A DNA stretch of 64,000 bases from G958296245 sp965262055 (GCA_965262055.1 CBDHEI010000002.1:1736001-1800000), one strand, 5' to 3'. Positions 1 to 9,429 are shown, numbered from the stretch's first letter. Numbers and translations are program-made. Notes: generated by a model not told the origin, from the letters alone.

Positions 1-568
1 CGAATCCGCGCGTACGTTGCAGCTTGAATATCCTGTTGGCGGCCTCGGCCTCGAAGCACTTGAAGCCGCACTGGGTGTCCCGGTACCCGGAGACGGCCAA
101 CAGGCTGACGACGCGGTTGAAGACCCTGCCCCGGAAATGCCTTGCGGCGGACTCGCCGCTCCTCTTCGCACCGCTCGCCTCCCGCGATCCGATGACGATG
201 TCCCAGCCTTCTTCCATCCGGGCCAGGAAGCCGCCGATCTGTGTGGCGGGCATCGCCATGTCGGCGTCGAACATCAGCCTGAACCGTCCCCTAGCCGCAA
301 GCATTCCTGTCCTGACTGCCCAGCCTTTGCCCCAGTGAGGCACGGACTCTACGCGCATGCGCCTGTCGGAGCCCGCCGTACTGGCGGCAACCTGGGCGGT
401 GGCGTCCGTGCTCCCGTCGTCCACGACCAGGACCTCCCACTCGAAGGGCTGCTCTTCCAGGTAACCGGTCAGAGCGTCCATCGTGGCGCCGATACGCCGC
501 TCCTCGTTGAACGCCGGGATGACGACAGACAGCAGGGGCGGCTGTGCGCCGTCTGTTCGGCTAGGCAC
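1..568 (-). CDS. Family 2 glycosyltransferase, C-terminus cut by the window edge
   Basis: The translation opens with the GT-A fold start (LSVVIPAFNEE), followed by a donor-binding stretch (VLVVDDGSTD) and the metal-binding FDADMA motif. The later RDTQCGFKCFEAEAA stretch is typical of dolichyl-phosphate beta-glucosyltransferase/DPM1-like enzymes, which move a sugar from a nucleotide donor to a polyprenyl phosphate at the membrane. I chose the GTG at 568 because it is the last start before the conserved core; no strong Shine-Dalgarno is visible. It lies 129 bp downstream of lysC on the same strand. The acceptor cannot be told from this fragment, and the C-terminal part lies outside the window. 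Confidence 0.85.
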   Translation of the reverse strand, partial: MPSRTDGAQPPLLSVVIPAFNEERRIGATMDALTGYLEEQPFEWEVLVVDDGSTDATAQVAASTAGSDRRMRVESVPHWGKGWAVRTGMLAARGRFRLMFDADMAMPATQIGGFLARMEEGWDIVIGSREASGAKRSGESAARHFRGRVFNRVVSLLAVSGYRDTQCGFKCFEAEAANRIFKLQRTRGF

Positions 569-697
569 TGCGGGTGACTTGCCGGGCGGGCGACGCCGTT
601 GCGGCTCCGGTGGGGTGGTCCGGGGCTTGGCGGGTCTTCATGGGCGGGGCGAGGTCGTCGCGTGCACGTAGCGCGGCGTGGAGTAAAATGGGGGCAG

Positions 698-1930
698 TCA
701 TTCCTGCCGGTCGAGCTCGAAGGCCGTGTGCAGTACGCGCGCGGCTTCTCCTAGCTGCTCCTCGGCAACGACGCACGTTATCCGGATTTCGGAGGTGGAC
801 ACCATCTCGATGTTGACGCCGGCGTCGGCCAGTGCCCTGAACATCCTGCTAGCGTACCCCGGCTCGTCCTGCATGCCCGTACCGACGATGCTGACCTTGG
901 CCAGCCTGTCGTTGCTGACCACTCCGCGCGCGCCAAGCTCACGCGCCGCGTCTTCCGCCACCTCCCTCGCACGGGCGAGGTCTTTCCGGGCGACGGTGAA
1001 CCCGATATTCAAGAATCCGTCAACACCCGCGTTCTGGACTATCACGTCGACGCTCAGGTCCGAGCCGGCCAGCGGCCCGAAGATGCGGGCAGCGATGCCC
1101 GGGCGGTCATTCAGCCCCTGGACGCCTATCATCGCCACGTCCGTCTCGGTGGCAATCCCCCTGACCCTTTCCCGGAGCTCTCCTATTTCCGTCTGCATCT
1201 TGGCTTCCTGATGTATCAGAGTGCCGGGCCCGTCCACGAAGCTGGATGCGACCCTTATGGGAACGTTATACACCATAGCAAACTCGATCGAGCGGGGGTT
1301 CATCTTGGCCCCGTGGCTGGCCATTTCGAGCATCTCCTCGAAGCCGATCTCATTGAGTCGCCGGGCCTCCGGCACCAGGTTCGGGTCGGCGGTGTAGATG
1401 CCTTCCACGTCCGTGTAGATGTCGCACCGGTCCGCGTCAAGCCTGGCCGCGAGCGCGACGGCTGAGAGGTCGGATGCGCCCCTGCCCAGGGTGGTCACGT
1501 CCATCTCCTCGGTGCTGCCCTGAAAGCCGGCGACGACGACGATGCGCCCTCCGGTCAGCTCGCGGGTGACGCGCTCCGGCTCTATGACGGCGATCCTCGC
1601 GTTGCCGTAGCGAGTGTCGGTGCGGATGCCGGCCTGGGCGCCGTTGAGACTGACGGCGTCGTGACCGAGCGCGCGCAGGGCCATGGCGACGAGCGCGCAG
1701 CTCTGTAGCTCTCCCGTGGAGAGCAGAACGTCCAGCTCTCTGGGGTCAGGCTCTTCCGAGACCTGTTGGGCCAGCGCTATCAGGTCGTCGGTGGTATTCC
1801 CCATGGCCGATACGACGGCAACGACGCTGTTGCCGCCACGCCGAGCTTCGGCCACCCGACCGGCGACGCGCAATATCCCCGCCGGATCCGCCAGCGAACT
1901 GCCGCCGTATTTTTGTACTACCAGGGCCAT
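698..1930 (-). CDS. lysC: Aspartate kinase
   Basis: This 410-residue protein phosphorylates aspartate, the first step to lysine, threonine and methionine. The amino-acid kinase domain starts at once with KYGGSS (residues 7-12) and includes the STGELQS stretch. Two ACT domains fill the C-terminal third (from about residue 265) and normally give feedback control by lysine and/or threonine. The ATG at 1930 has GAGAGG five bases upstream. It follows thrB with a 22-bp gap, so the two are probably co-transcribed. Length and architecture match monofunctional LysC. No lysine riboswitch or attenuator is visible in the short upstream gap. Confidence 0.96.
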   Translation of the reverse strand: MALVVQKYGGSSLADPAGILRVAGRVAEARRGGNSVVAVVSAMGNTTDDLIALAQQVSEEPDPRELDVLLSTGELQSCALVAMALRALGHDAVSLNGAQAGIRTDTRYGNARIAVIEPERVTRELTGGRIVVVAGFQGSTEEMDVTTLGRGASDLSAVALAARLDADRCDIYTDVEGIYTADPNLVPEARRLNEIGFEEMLEMASHGAKMNPRSIEFAMVYNVPIRVASSFVDGPGTLIHQEAKMQTEIGELRERVRGIATETDVAMIGVQGLNDRPGIAARIFGPLAGSDLSVDVIVQNAGVDGFLNIGFTVARKDLARAREVAEDAARELGARGVVSNDRLAKVSIVGTGMQDEPGYASRMFRALADAGVNIEMVSTSEIRITCVVAEEQLGEAARVLHTAFELDRQE

Positions 1931-1952
1931 GCCGGCCTCTCGCGCATGAGTA

Positions 1953-2858
1953 TCATTCCCTGTCCAGCACCTCGACGCCCCGGGGCGACGGCTGGGTAAC
2001 CCTCACGGCGCCTTCGATGCCCGACTTCGCTGCCGCGTCCGCCATCTCGTAGCCTATGGTGACCTCCCGGCCCCGCGTCAGCGCCAGGACGGCGGAGCCG
2101 GCCCCCGACAGGAAGACGCCCAGGGCGCCGGCGTCCATGGCGCTGCGGAATATATTCTTCATCGCGGGGAATATCTTCCCCCGGTAGGGCTGGTGCATCC
2201 GGTCCTGGGTCGCGGTACCCAGGAGGGACAGGTCCCCGGACGACAAGGCGCCCACCAGCAGCCCCACGCGCCCTATGTTGTATATGGCGTCCTCCGCGCT
2301 GATCCGGCCCGGCAGCACAGCGCGCGCCTCAGCAGTGGCCATGGGCATGTCGGGTATGAAGAGCACCGCTTTGAGACCATCGGGCACCGCGACAGCCCCG
2401 GTTACCAGTCTGCCGTCGTCCCGGACCACGACCCTGCAGCCCCCCAGCAGCGCCGCCGCGACGTTGTCCGGGTGGCCCTCCAGTTCCGAAGCCATCTGCA
2501 GGAGACGTTCGTGGCTGATGGCTCTCCCCATGAGCTCGTTTGCAGCGGTGAGGCCTGTCACAACGGCTGCGGAGCTGCTTCCGAGCCCCCTTGCCACGGG
2601 TACGCCGTTGTCGCAGACGATGCTAACCTCGGGGGCGGGTCGGCCCGCCTCAGCGAAAGCCATGCGAAACGATTTGTAAACCAGGTTGCCAGGACCCGTC
2701 GTCAACTCGCCCTTCCCCTCTCCACGGACCTCGAACGAGGCTGGGCCGGGCCTAACGTTTACCACGTTCCAGATATCCAAGGCCATTCCGAGGCAGTCGA
2801 AGCCGGGGCCGAGGTTAGCAGTGGTGGCGGGCGCTCTGACGGTTACGCTGCTTAGCAT
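1953..2858 (-). CDS. thrB: Homoserine kinase (GHMP family)
   Basis: This 301-residue GHMP kinase phosphorylates homoserine on the way to threonine. The ATP-binding GHMP motif is PVARGLGSSSAAV (about residues 88-100), and the N-terminal ATTANLGPGFDCLG stretch is characteristic of ThrB. It is the first gene of a thrB-lysC pair. There is no Shine-Dalgarno before the ATG at 2858. Instead an extended -10-like sequence (TGC TATACA, -10 at 2865-2870 on the minus strand), formed at the end of a repeat element, lies six bases upstream, so the message could be leaderless. thrC and hom are not in this window. Confidence 0.94.
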   Translation of the reverse strand: MLSSVTVRAPATTANLGPGFDCLGMALDIWNVVNVRPGPASFEVRGEGKGELTTGPGNLVYKSFRMAFAEAGRPAPEVSIVCDNGVPVARGLGSSSAAVVTGLTAANELMGRAISHERLLQMASELEGHPDNVAAALLGGCRVVVRDDGRLVTGAVAVPDGLKAVLFIPDMPMATAEARAVLPGRISAEDAIYNIGRVGLLVGALSSGDLSLLGTATQDRMHQPYRGKIFPAMKNIFRSAMDAGALGVFLSGAGSAVLALTRGREVTIGYEMADAAAKSGIEGAVRVTQPSPRGVEVLDRE

Positions 2859-2864
2859 GGTGGC

Positions 2865-2873
2865 TGTATAGCA
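2865..2873 (-). promoter_or_regulatory. Possible extended -10 for thrB at the repeat end
   Basis: Read on the minus strand the sequence is TGCTATACA, an extended -10 (TGC plus TATACA) that ends six bases before the thrB ATG. No clear -35 is seen. The TGC and TA come from the terminal repeat of the MITE-like element at 2869-3013, so the element end may supply the promoter and give a leaderless transcript. This is a pattern match only. Confidence 0.35.
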
Positions 2874-3013
2874 GGCTGCGGAAAAACTCTTCCTGACCTT
2901 CTTCAGACTCCTTCCTGTACAGGAAGGAGTAATAACTATATCTGAGGGACACCCTCAGACTCCCGGCAAAGGGGCTCCGCCCCTCTGCACACCCGTATTT
3001 TTGCAGCCTGATA
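2869..3013. repeat. MITE-like dispersed repeat, copy 1
   Basis: A non-coding element of about 145 bp with inverted ends: TAGCAGGCTGC at the left and GCAGCCTGATA at the right. Inside, in order, are a perfect palindrome (CCTTCCTGTACAGGAAGG), a second hairpin (TCTGAGGGACACCCTCAGA) and a third short one (GGGGCTCCGCCCC). The same modules occur in the same order near 13.0, 27.8 and 35.1 kb. It lies between thrB and mutS2, which diverge from it. No ORF of its own is credible. Confidence 0.85.
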
Positions 3014-3107
3014 GGGCCGGTAAGGGTGGGGGCGGACTTTCATGATAGCACGGCGCGCCCCCGACTGCCCTAGCCGGTGCGCCTTCTCCTGATAGAATCC
3101 CATTGTC

Positions 3108-5528
3108 ATGGTCGAAACAGGACAGGGTGTATCGGTCAGCCCGGCTGCGCGGAGGACCCACAGCGAGCGGAGCCTGAAGGCGAAGTCGTTGGAGGCGCTC
3201 GACTTCCCCGCAGTAAGGGAACGGGTTGTCGGCATGGCGTCGTTCCCTATGGCGCGGGAGCTGGCTTCCAGGATGGGGCCCAGCTACAGCGCCGGAGAGA
3301 CGCGGGGCCTGCTTGCCGAGACGGCCGAGGGCATAGCATTCCTGGAGAGAGCCCCTGACGTGGACCTCTCCGACCCCGGCGACCCATTGCCGCTCGTCCA
3401 GAGGGCCGCCCTCGAAGGCGTTCTCACGGGCACGGAGCTGTCGTCGGTCGCGGCCTTCCTAGAGGTTCTCGCAAGGGCGCGGAGCGCCTTTCGGGAGGCA
3501 GGCGGCGTCGCCCCCGGGCTGGCCGCGATGGCGGGAGGCATCCCAGACCTCACTGACATAGTGCGTCGCATCACGGCGTCGATAGGGACAAGGGGAGAGG
3601 TGGTGGATGGCGCCAGCCTGGTGCTGGGCGAGATCAGGCGCCGCTCACGCCGGGCCTACTCGCACGTGTCGGAGGCGCTCAGCGCCGTCATTCATTCCGC
3701 TCTCGGGAGGGAGGTGCTTCAGGACGATGTCGTATCGGTCAGGGGCGGCAGACTGACACTCCAGGTCAAGGCCGAGATGAAGGGCCGCATGCCCGGCGTC
3801 GTGCATGACTTCTCCAACTCTGGCGTCACGCTGTTCGTCGAGCCATTGACCACGGTGGACCTGTGCAACGCGTGGCGGGAGATGCAACTGGAGGAGGAGG
3901 AAGAGGTCGCGCGCATCCTGCGCGAGCTGTCGGTGTTGGTTGGAGATGCCGAGCCCGAAATCGTCCGGGGCGCAGACCTGACGGCGCGCATCGACTTCAT
4001 CTTGGCGCGCGCGAGGTACAGCGTCTCCATTGGGGGCGCCGGGGTGCTGCCTCCGGATGACCCGGAGAGCGGGCAGCCAGCAGTGCGGCTGCTGCGGGCC
4101 AGGCACCCTCTCCTCGCCAGCGAGGCGGTGCCTATCGACGTGCGCGTAGGCCCAGAGAGCCCGGTACTAGTGATCACCGGGCCGAACATGGGGGGCAAGA
4201 CCGTCGCTATGAAGACCCTGGGCCTTGCGGCGCTCATGCAGCAGTCCGGCATCATGGCGCCCGTTGGAGAGGAAAGCAGCCTTCCTGTCTTCGACGGGGT
4301 GTTTGCCGACGTGGGAGACGAGCAGAGCGTCCAAGAGTCGGTCTCGACCTTCGGAGCCCGCATCCAGAACGTGGTCGGCATCTTGGGCGAAGTCACCGGA
4401 CGGTCCCTGGTGCTCCTGGACGAGATCGGGGCCAGCACGGACCCCGAAGAGGGATCCGCGTTGGCAAAGGCGATACTGGGCCGCCTGGCCGTCATGGGCG
4501 TAACGACGGTGGCCACGACCCACCACCGGACGGTTGCCGTATACGCAGCCGGGAACCCGGGCATGATGAACGCCAGCGTCGACCTGGACCCTGCGACCCT
4601 TGCGCCCACATACAACCTCACGGCGGGGGTCCCCGGACGCAGCTACGCTATGTCTGTGGCAGCCCGGCTTGGGCTTCCGCCGGAAATCCTCTCGGAGGCC
4701 CGCGGGCTGATGGAACCCCAGTACCTGAGCTTCGAGGACTGGCTGGGGGAGCTCCACCGCGAGCGCGGGCAGCTCAAGCGCCGGCTGGACGAGGCGTCTC
4801 GCGCCCGCGACGACGCGCAGAGGGCGAAGACCAGGCTGGACGACGAGCTTCGCGAGCTGCTGCTGCGGCGAGAGGACATCGTACACAGTCTCAGCAGGGA
4901 GATGTCCGCTCGGTTCGACGAGGTGAGGCGCAAGCTTCGACGCGTCGAGTCTTCCTTGTCCTGGAACGCCCCCGCAGGCAGTACTTCCGAGGCCGTTGTG
5001 GAGCTGAAGGAGGTCAGGGAGGAGATACGCAAGGTCGAGGACGCCGTCCCAACACCGCCTACACAAGAAGCTGAGGGACCCCTGGCCATAGGCGACCGGG
5101 TAGTCGTGAGGGGCCTCAACGTCGAGGGTGTCGTCACGTCGGCGCCGGACCATAGCGGTCAGGTGGAAGTTGCGGCGGGAGACCTACGCCTTCGGCTGGA
5201 CACCCACCGTATCGTCCCGTCTAGGGAGCCGGCACATAGCGAGGAGTCCGTTGGTGGGGTGAGCTATGAACTGGGCCCTCTTCTGCCGGCGTCGGAGCTT
5301 CACGTTCGGGGAATGAGGGCGCAGGAGGCGCTGGACAAGGTGGAGGGATTCTTGGACCAGGCGCTGAGGGACGGGCTGAGCTCCGTCCGCATCGTTCACG
5401 GCAAGGGGACAGGGGCGCTGCGAATGGCCGTCCGCGAGCTCCTCGAACGGCATGCCACGGTCAGGTCCTTCGGGCCGGGGGACGAGAAGAGCGGCGGTGA
5501 TGGAGTCACGGTTGTCGAGCTTGCCTGA
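3108..5528 (+). CDS. mutS2: Endonuclease MutS2
   Basis: This 806-residue MutS paralogue lacks the mismatch-recognition domain and carries a C-terminal Smr nuclease domain. MutS2 proteins act on branched or recombining DNA, or on collided ribosomes, depending on species. Visible parts are the core/clamp helices, Walker A GPNMGGKT near residue 357, Walker B LVLLDEIGASTDP near 433-446, a long charged coiled coil around 540-640, and the Smr domain from about 730 with its LHVRGMRAQEA and HGKGTGALR motifs. The ATG at 3108 gives the family's usual N-terminus (LEALDFPAVRERV). The next gene overlaps its end by 29 bp. Confidence 0.96.
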   Translation: MVETGQGVSVSPAARRTHSERSLKAKSLEALDFPAVRERVVGMASFPMARELASRMGPSYSAGETRGLLAETAEGIAFLERAPDVDLSDPGDPLPLVQRAALEGVLTGTELSSVAAFLEVLARARSAFREAGGVAPGLAAMAGGIPDLTDIVRRITASIGTRGEVVDGASLVLGEIRRRSRRAYSHVSEALSAVIHSALGREVLQDDVVSVRGGRLTLQVKAEMKGRMPGVVHDFSNSGVTLFVEPLTTVDLCNAWREMQLEEEEEVARILRELSVLVGDAEPEIVRGADLTARIDFILARARYSVSIGGAGVLPPDDPESGQPAVRLLRARHPLLASEAVPIDVRVGPESPVLVITGPNMGGKTVAMKTLGLAALMQQSGIMAPVGEESSLPVFDGVFADVGDEQSVQESVSTFGARIQNVVGILGEVTGRSLVLLDEIGASTDPEEGSALAKAILGRLAVMGVTTVATTHHRTVAVYAAGNPGMMNASVDLDPATLAPTYNLTAGVPGRSYAMSVAARLGLPPEILSEARGLMEPQYLSFEDWLGELHRERGQLKRRLDEASRARDDAQRAKTRLDDELRELLLRREDIVHSLSREMSARFDEVRRKLRRVESSLSWNAPAGSTSEAVVELKEVREEIRKVEDAVPTPPTQEAEGPLAIGDRVVVRGLNVEGVVTSAPDHSGQVEVAAGDLRLRLDTHRIVPSREPAHSEESVGGVSYELGPLLPASELHVRGMRAQEALDKVEGFLDQALRDGLSSVRIVHGKGTGALRMAVRELLERHATVRSFGPGDEKSGGDGVTVVELA

Positions 5529-6120
5529 GCCTGGCTCCGGACGGCTCGTGCTCGTGCTGCTTGCGCTCGGCCTTGCCGTCCTCGGGTGCAGTTCCTCAAG
5601 CGGCCCCGAGCGCGTAGAAACTCCCGTGGCCCCGGTTGCGCTTCCCAGGCCGGCGCCCGTCGGCACGACAGCCCCAACAGCGGCGGAGCCCACGGTTGAG
5701 GCTGGCGATCTGGACAGGGCCGAGGTGGTAATCGGTGGGGTGAGCTTCAAGGCGGAGCTGGCAGTCGACCCTAACGACAGGGTAAAGGGCCTGTCAGGCC
5801 GCGCCAGCCTAAAGCCAATGACGGGCATGCTCTTCGTGTTCGAGGGCCCAACGGTGTCGAGCTTCTGGATGAAAGAGATGCGGTTCCCGCTGGACTTCGT
5901 CTGGATCGGGCCGGACTGCACTATCGTGGATATAACCGAGGAGGTGCCGGCGCCGGCACCAGGAACGGCTCTGGAGGACCTTCCCACCTCCTCGTCCGCA
6001 GCGCCGGCTGCCTACAACTTCGAGATAAATGCCGGAGAGGCGCGCGAATACGGACTGTCAGTGGGAGACCCTGTACGGATCTACGGAATGAAGGCCGGTG
6101 TCGAGAACCCCTGTGGGTAG
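5500..6120 (+). CDS. Secreted DUF192 lipoprotein
   Basis: The first 30 residues form a lipoprotein signal ending in a lipobox (LAVLGC), then a Pro/Thr/Ala-rich linker, then a DUF192 domain with its hallmark stretch MTGMLFVFEGP...SFWMKEM.FPLDFVWI. DUF192 proteins are small, usually extracytoplasmic and of unknown biochemical role. I chose the ATG at 5500, inside the mutS2 end, because it begins just before the signal peptide. The overlap suggests translational coupling to mutS2. The stop codon abuts the stop codon of the convergent PrkA gene with no spacer. Confidence 0.88.
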   Translation: MESRLSSLPEPGSGRLVLVLLALGLAVLGCSSSSGPERVETPVAPVALPRPAPVGTTAPTAAEPTVEAGDLDRAEVVIGGVSFKAELAVDPNDRVKGLSGRASLKPMTGMLFVFEGPTVSSFWMKEMRFPLDFVWIGPDCTIVDITEEVPAPAPGTALEDLPTSSSAAPAAYNFEINAGEAREYGLSVGDPVRIYGMKAGVENPCG

Positions 6121-8100
6121 CTAGCTTGCTGGAGGCTCCGGCCGGGTCCCGTCCAAGGGCCAGAGCCACTCCACATCCTCGTTCTTGGGGGTCCTGACGA
6201 CGGCATTGCCATTGAGCAGGTGTGCTACGTAGTCGAGCAGGTCGCGCGAGCAGACCGAGCAGTACCCGTAGCGCTCTTGCAGGCGCTCCAGGATCGCGTC
6301 GAGCCTCTGTGCCCACGAGACCTTCTGACGGGAGAAGCGGGGCTCCGTCAGCTCGCTCTCCAGCTTGCTGTTAGGCAAGAATAGCCTGGACTCGATCGCC
6401 ACGCGCAAGCGGGGGTCCGTGGAATAGATGAACTCGGAGCCTTCCTCATAGCGTTTGGCCACAAGCTCGTGTATCTCCCTACGGAACTCGTCCTTACTTC
6501 GCTCGGCTATGTCGATCGACCGCTCCAGTTCCCTCATGTCCCGTTCTACATCCCTGTCTATTACCGAGGAGCCGGCCTCAAGGTAGGCAGCGATGTGTTC
6601 GAGGTAGTCGTCCAAGAGCCTGCTGGCCGTGTCATCGAAGGATGGGTCGTATGCCCGCTGGACCTCCTGGATTGCGAGGTTGCCGTACTCCCGCACAGTA
6701 TCCGAAACTATGGCGACGTACTTCGGCACGTTAATCTCACCAAGGCTGATGTTCTGGTCGAGCCCGCGCCACATGCTGTCGAGCGCCCCGAGCGGGGTGA
6801 TGCACGAGATGCCGGGCTTGCTGGCCACCTCTCCCAGCCGGTTCATCACGTACCTGGGCGAGATACCTGACATGCCTTCGTTCGGGTTTTGCTGCTGCAT
6901 ATCGATGACATCCGCTCGGGAGAAGGGGGTTACCATCTCTCCGTCGTACAAGCGGAGCTTGTCTACCGTGCTCATGCCCTGCCTGGACGGCGGGTCGTGC
7001 CGGGAGAGGACCGAGAACATGCCGTCGATGCGCAGGGTCAGGGGCGCGGCGTGGACTTTCTGCAGAGTGGAGCCCTGGATCATCTCCTCGTATATACGGA
7101 CCTCGTCGCTGACCCGGAGGTTGTAGGGTATCTGCGCGGCGATTATCCTGTCCTTGAGCGCCTCCGAGCCCGTGTCCGCGACGAACCTGTCGAAGTCACC
7201 TTCGTTAGAGTGGCCGACGATCACTTCGTCGGCGTAGACCGAGCCGAACTTGTCCATCTTTATGACTAGCTCTTGCGCCAGCCCCAGCAGTGTGGTGAGG
7301 AGGTGAGGGTCCGCTTTGAATATCTCGACGAACTCCACCATGCCGCGGTTGGCGACGTTGAGCTCTCCGTCCAGGCGGAAGGCCCTTCCAGCGACCTCGG
7401 TCCGGTCGCCCTCTAGCCGCTCCGTGTTTACGCTGCCCACCAGCAGGGACACATCGGGGTTGGGGTTGGTGGCCACGTAGTAGCCCATTCCCACCGCCTC
7501 ATGCTCGGAGAAGATCACGCGCTTCACCGGCATGTCCGAGACCCTGCCCCCATGCTCGGTCCTGAGAAGGTGCCGACAACGTGGGCAGAGGGCGCCTTCT
7601 ATGTAGACGCCGTACTGCTCCAGCATGACGGACCTGAGACTTTCCGGTATCAGGTGGAGAGGTTCCTCCTGCATCGGGCAACCAGCGATTGCGTAGATTG
7701 CCCCCTCGTCGGTCCGCGTGTACTCCTCGAGCGCACTCTTGATGAGGGCGACTATCGTCGACTTTCCGCTGGCTGGCGGGCCGAGCAGCAGAAGTATCCG
7801 CCGGCGGGACTCCAGGCGGCGGGCCGCGGCCGAGAAGTACTGCACGATGTTGTGCAGCGCCCTCTCAAGCCCGTATATCTTGTCCTTGAAGAGCCCGTAT
7901 TCGACCTCGCCGTTTTCACGGGTCTCCGATCCGTACCGCATGATAGCTTCGTAAACTGTCGCGTGCGACAGCCTCGAAATGGACGGGTTTTCCACAACCA
8001 TTCGCAAGTAGTTTGAAAAGGTGCCGTCCCACGCGAAACGCCCCGCCTCTTGGTCGCTCTGGTCAAGGATATCTTGTACAGTCAGGTTTGGTTCACTCAT
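6121..8100 (-). CDS. prkA: PrkA-type serine protein kinase / AAA ATPase
   Basis: About 659 residues. The N-terminal PrkA AAA domain has Walker A (GPPASGKST, about residues 105-115), and the C-terminal PrkA kinase-like domain follows. A Cys pair (CPRCRHLL) lies between them, as in other members. PrkA proteins are stress- or sporulation-linked kinases; some are now described as Lon-like proteases. I prefer the ATG at 8100 over the in-frame GTG at 8112 because GAGGTG lies 11 bases upstream of the ATG but abuts the GTG. The usual partners yeaH and spoVR are absent here. Its 3' end meets the DUF192 gene tail to tail. Confidence 0.93.
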   Translation of the reverse strand: MSEPNLTVQDILDQSDQEAGRFAWDGTFSNYLRMVVENPSISRLSHATVYEAIMRYGSETRENGEVEYGLFKDKIYGLERALHNIVQYFSAAARRLESRRRILLLLGPPASGKSTIVALIKSALEEYTRTDEGAIYAIAGCPMQEEPLHLIPESLRSVMLEQYGVYIEGALCPRCRHLLRTEHGGRVSDMPVKRVIFSEHEAVGMGYYVATNPNPDVSLLVGSVNTERLEGDRTEVAGRAFRLDGELNVANRGMVEFVEIFKADPHLLTTLLGLAQELVIKMDKFGSVYADEVIVGHSNEGDFDRFVADTGSEALKDRIIAAQIPYNLRVSDEVRIYEEMIQGSTLQKVHAAPLTLRIDGMFSVLSRHDPPSRQGMSTVDKLRLYDGEMVTPFSRADVIDMQQQNPNEGMSGISPRYVMNRLGEVASKPGISCITPLGALDSMWRGLDQNISLGEINVPKYVAIVSDTVREYGNLAIQEVQRAYDPSFDDTASRLLDDYLEHIAAYLEAGSSVIDRDVERDMRELERSIDIAERSKDEFRREIHELVAKRYEEGSEFIYSTDPRLRVAIESRLFLPNSKLESELTEPRFSRQKVSWAQRLDAILERLQERYGYCSVCSRDLLDYVAHLLNGNAVVRTPKNEDVEWLWPLDGTRPEPPAS

Positions 8101-8131
8101 GTCGCCAGGCACACCTCGCCAAATGGAACTT

Positions 8132-8157
8132 CGGGGCCCCGGAAAGACGGGGCCCCG
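8132..8157 (-). terminator. GC-rich hairpin between the membrane-protein gene and prkA
   Basis: Two copies of the self-complementary decamer CGGGGCCCCG are separated by GAAAGA, giving a 10-bp stem with a 6-base loop. It lies just after the 8180-8770 gene and before prkA on the minus strand. There is no T-run after it, so it is either a weak terminator or an mRNA-processing/stability element. Confidence 0.5.
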
Positions 8158-8179
8158 TACTTCCAGTTTACAGGTTTCC

Positions 8180-8770
8180 CTAGGTTGTCGCTATGGCGGT
8201 GGACAGGATGAGGAGGCCGACGAGGGTCACGACGCCCCCTCCGATGAGTATGAACCAGCCCGTCACCGCCCTCATCACGTTGAAAGTGAACGAAAGGGTG
8301 AAGAACATCATTGCGGCCAGGACGGTCAGGAAGAGCGTCGCGGCCGCCAATCCGAGCATTGCGTTGATCCCGTACAGGAGCTCCAGCTCCGCAGCGAAGT
8401 ATATGAACGAGACCGCGCTCAGGACAGCCAGGAAGGCGCTGTAGAAGCCTATCGCCTTCTCCTCAAGGTCCCATAGCCCGTGGGCCCCCACACCAACGGC
8501 GTACAGTCCCCAGGCCAGGATCAGGGTCTTCATGATCATGGTCTGCGCCAGCCACGGACCTGCCTTGACACCGTCTCCGGTAAGGAGCATCCAGGCCGAG
8601 CCGGAAGCGGTGAGCGTGGCCGCCGGCGCAAGCAGTACCGCTGCTATGGCCAGCACCCCGAGTCCTCCCACCAGTACCCCTACGGTCTTACCTTCCGAGT
8701 AGACACCCAGCATGTACCAAGACTGGGAGAACAATGCCGCTCCTATCAATACGAAGAATAGCCCCTCCAT
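8180..8770 (-). CDS. Integral membrane protein, about six TM helices, possibly AmiS/UreI-like
   Basis: 196 residues, almost entirely hydrophobic, with about six predicted membrane spans and no signal peptide or enzymatic motif. The size, the number of helices and the N-terminal GLFFVLIGAALF stretch recall AmiS/UreI amide/urea channels. I see no decisive motif, so this is a weak assignment. The ATG at 8770 has AGGAGAGG eight bases upstream, a strong ribosome site. No amidase or urease gene lies nearby. It precedes prkA on the same strand, separated by a GC-rich hairpin. Confidence 0.65.
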   Translation of the reverse strand: MEGLFFVLIGAALFSQSWYMLGVYSEGKTVGVLVGGLGVLAIAAVLLAPAATLTASGSAWMLLTGDGVKAGPWLAQTMIMKTLILAWGLYAVGVGAHGLWDLEEKAIGFYSAFLAVLSAVSFIYFAAELELLYGINAMLGLAAATLFLTVLAAMMFFTLSFTFNVMRAVTGWFILIGGGVVTLVGLLILSTAIATT

Positions 8771-8985
8771 TTGGTGCACCTCTCCTTTCGATTCTTTAGG
8801 CTGCCTTGGGCCAAACGGATACTCGGCCCTGCTAGCCGACGTTACTTTACCTGTTTCGTGCAGGCCGTGCAATAGCCCCAATCTCGACCGTTCGTGTACG
8901 ATACGCTTGACGGCGTGTCCACTGTGCGCAGACCTAATCCCTCGCATGGGAGCGCGGGGCATGAGGCGACAGAGGAGGATGGAAT

Positions 8986-9429
8986 ATGCCCGGATTCAAG
9001 ACCAGCGAGAAGATCAGACTTCCGCCTCAGGCGGTGTTCGACTACGTGACTGACGTCAGCAACTCGACCAGGTGGCTCCCAGGCGTCGTGGCTACCGAGA
9101 TGCTGACCGAGGGGCCGATGGCCGCCGGCTCGCGTTACCGGGAGACACGCCAGGCCGCCGAGCGGATGGGCTACGTCGAAATCGAGGTCAAGGAGTTCGA
9201 CCCGCCGCGGAAGTTCGTCACGGGGTTCGACAAGGGCGGCTACCTGACGACCTACAGCTACACCTTCTCCGCGGAGGGTTCTGGGACAAAGGTGGAGATG
9301 CAGTGCGAGGTGCTGGCCGACGGCTGGAAGATGATGATGACGCCCATCGTCTCCGGGGCCATGAAGCGCTTCGACAAGCGGATGCTGAAGGGCCTCAAGT
9401 CCGTCTTGGAGGGGCGCCGCAGACGCTAG
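8986..9429 (+). CDS. SRPBCC (polyketide cyclase/START-like) family protein
   Basis: 147 residues with the helix-grip pattern of the SRPBCC superfamily: an early PPQAVFDYVTDVSNSTRWLPG stretch, alternating beta strands, and a long amphipathic C-terminal helix ending in a basic tail. These small proteins bind hydrophobic ligands; the ligand cannot be deduced. AGGAGG lies seven bases before the ATG. It stands alone between divergently and convergently read genes. Confidence 0.85.
   Translation: MPGFKTSEKIRLPPQAVFDYVTDVSNSTRWLPGVVATEMLTEGPMAAGSRYRETRQAAERMGYVEIEVKEFDPPRKFVTGFDKGGYLTTYSYTFSAEGSGTKVEMQCEVLADGWKMMMTPIVSGAMKRFDKRMLKGLKSVLEGRRRR

Noticed and set aside
1931..1952. Lysine riboswitch or attenuator before lysC
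   Set aside because: The thrB-lysC gap is only 22 bp, too short for a riboswitch, and no structure is visible.
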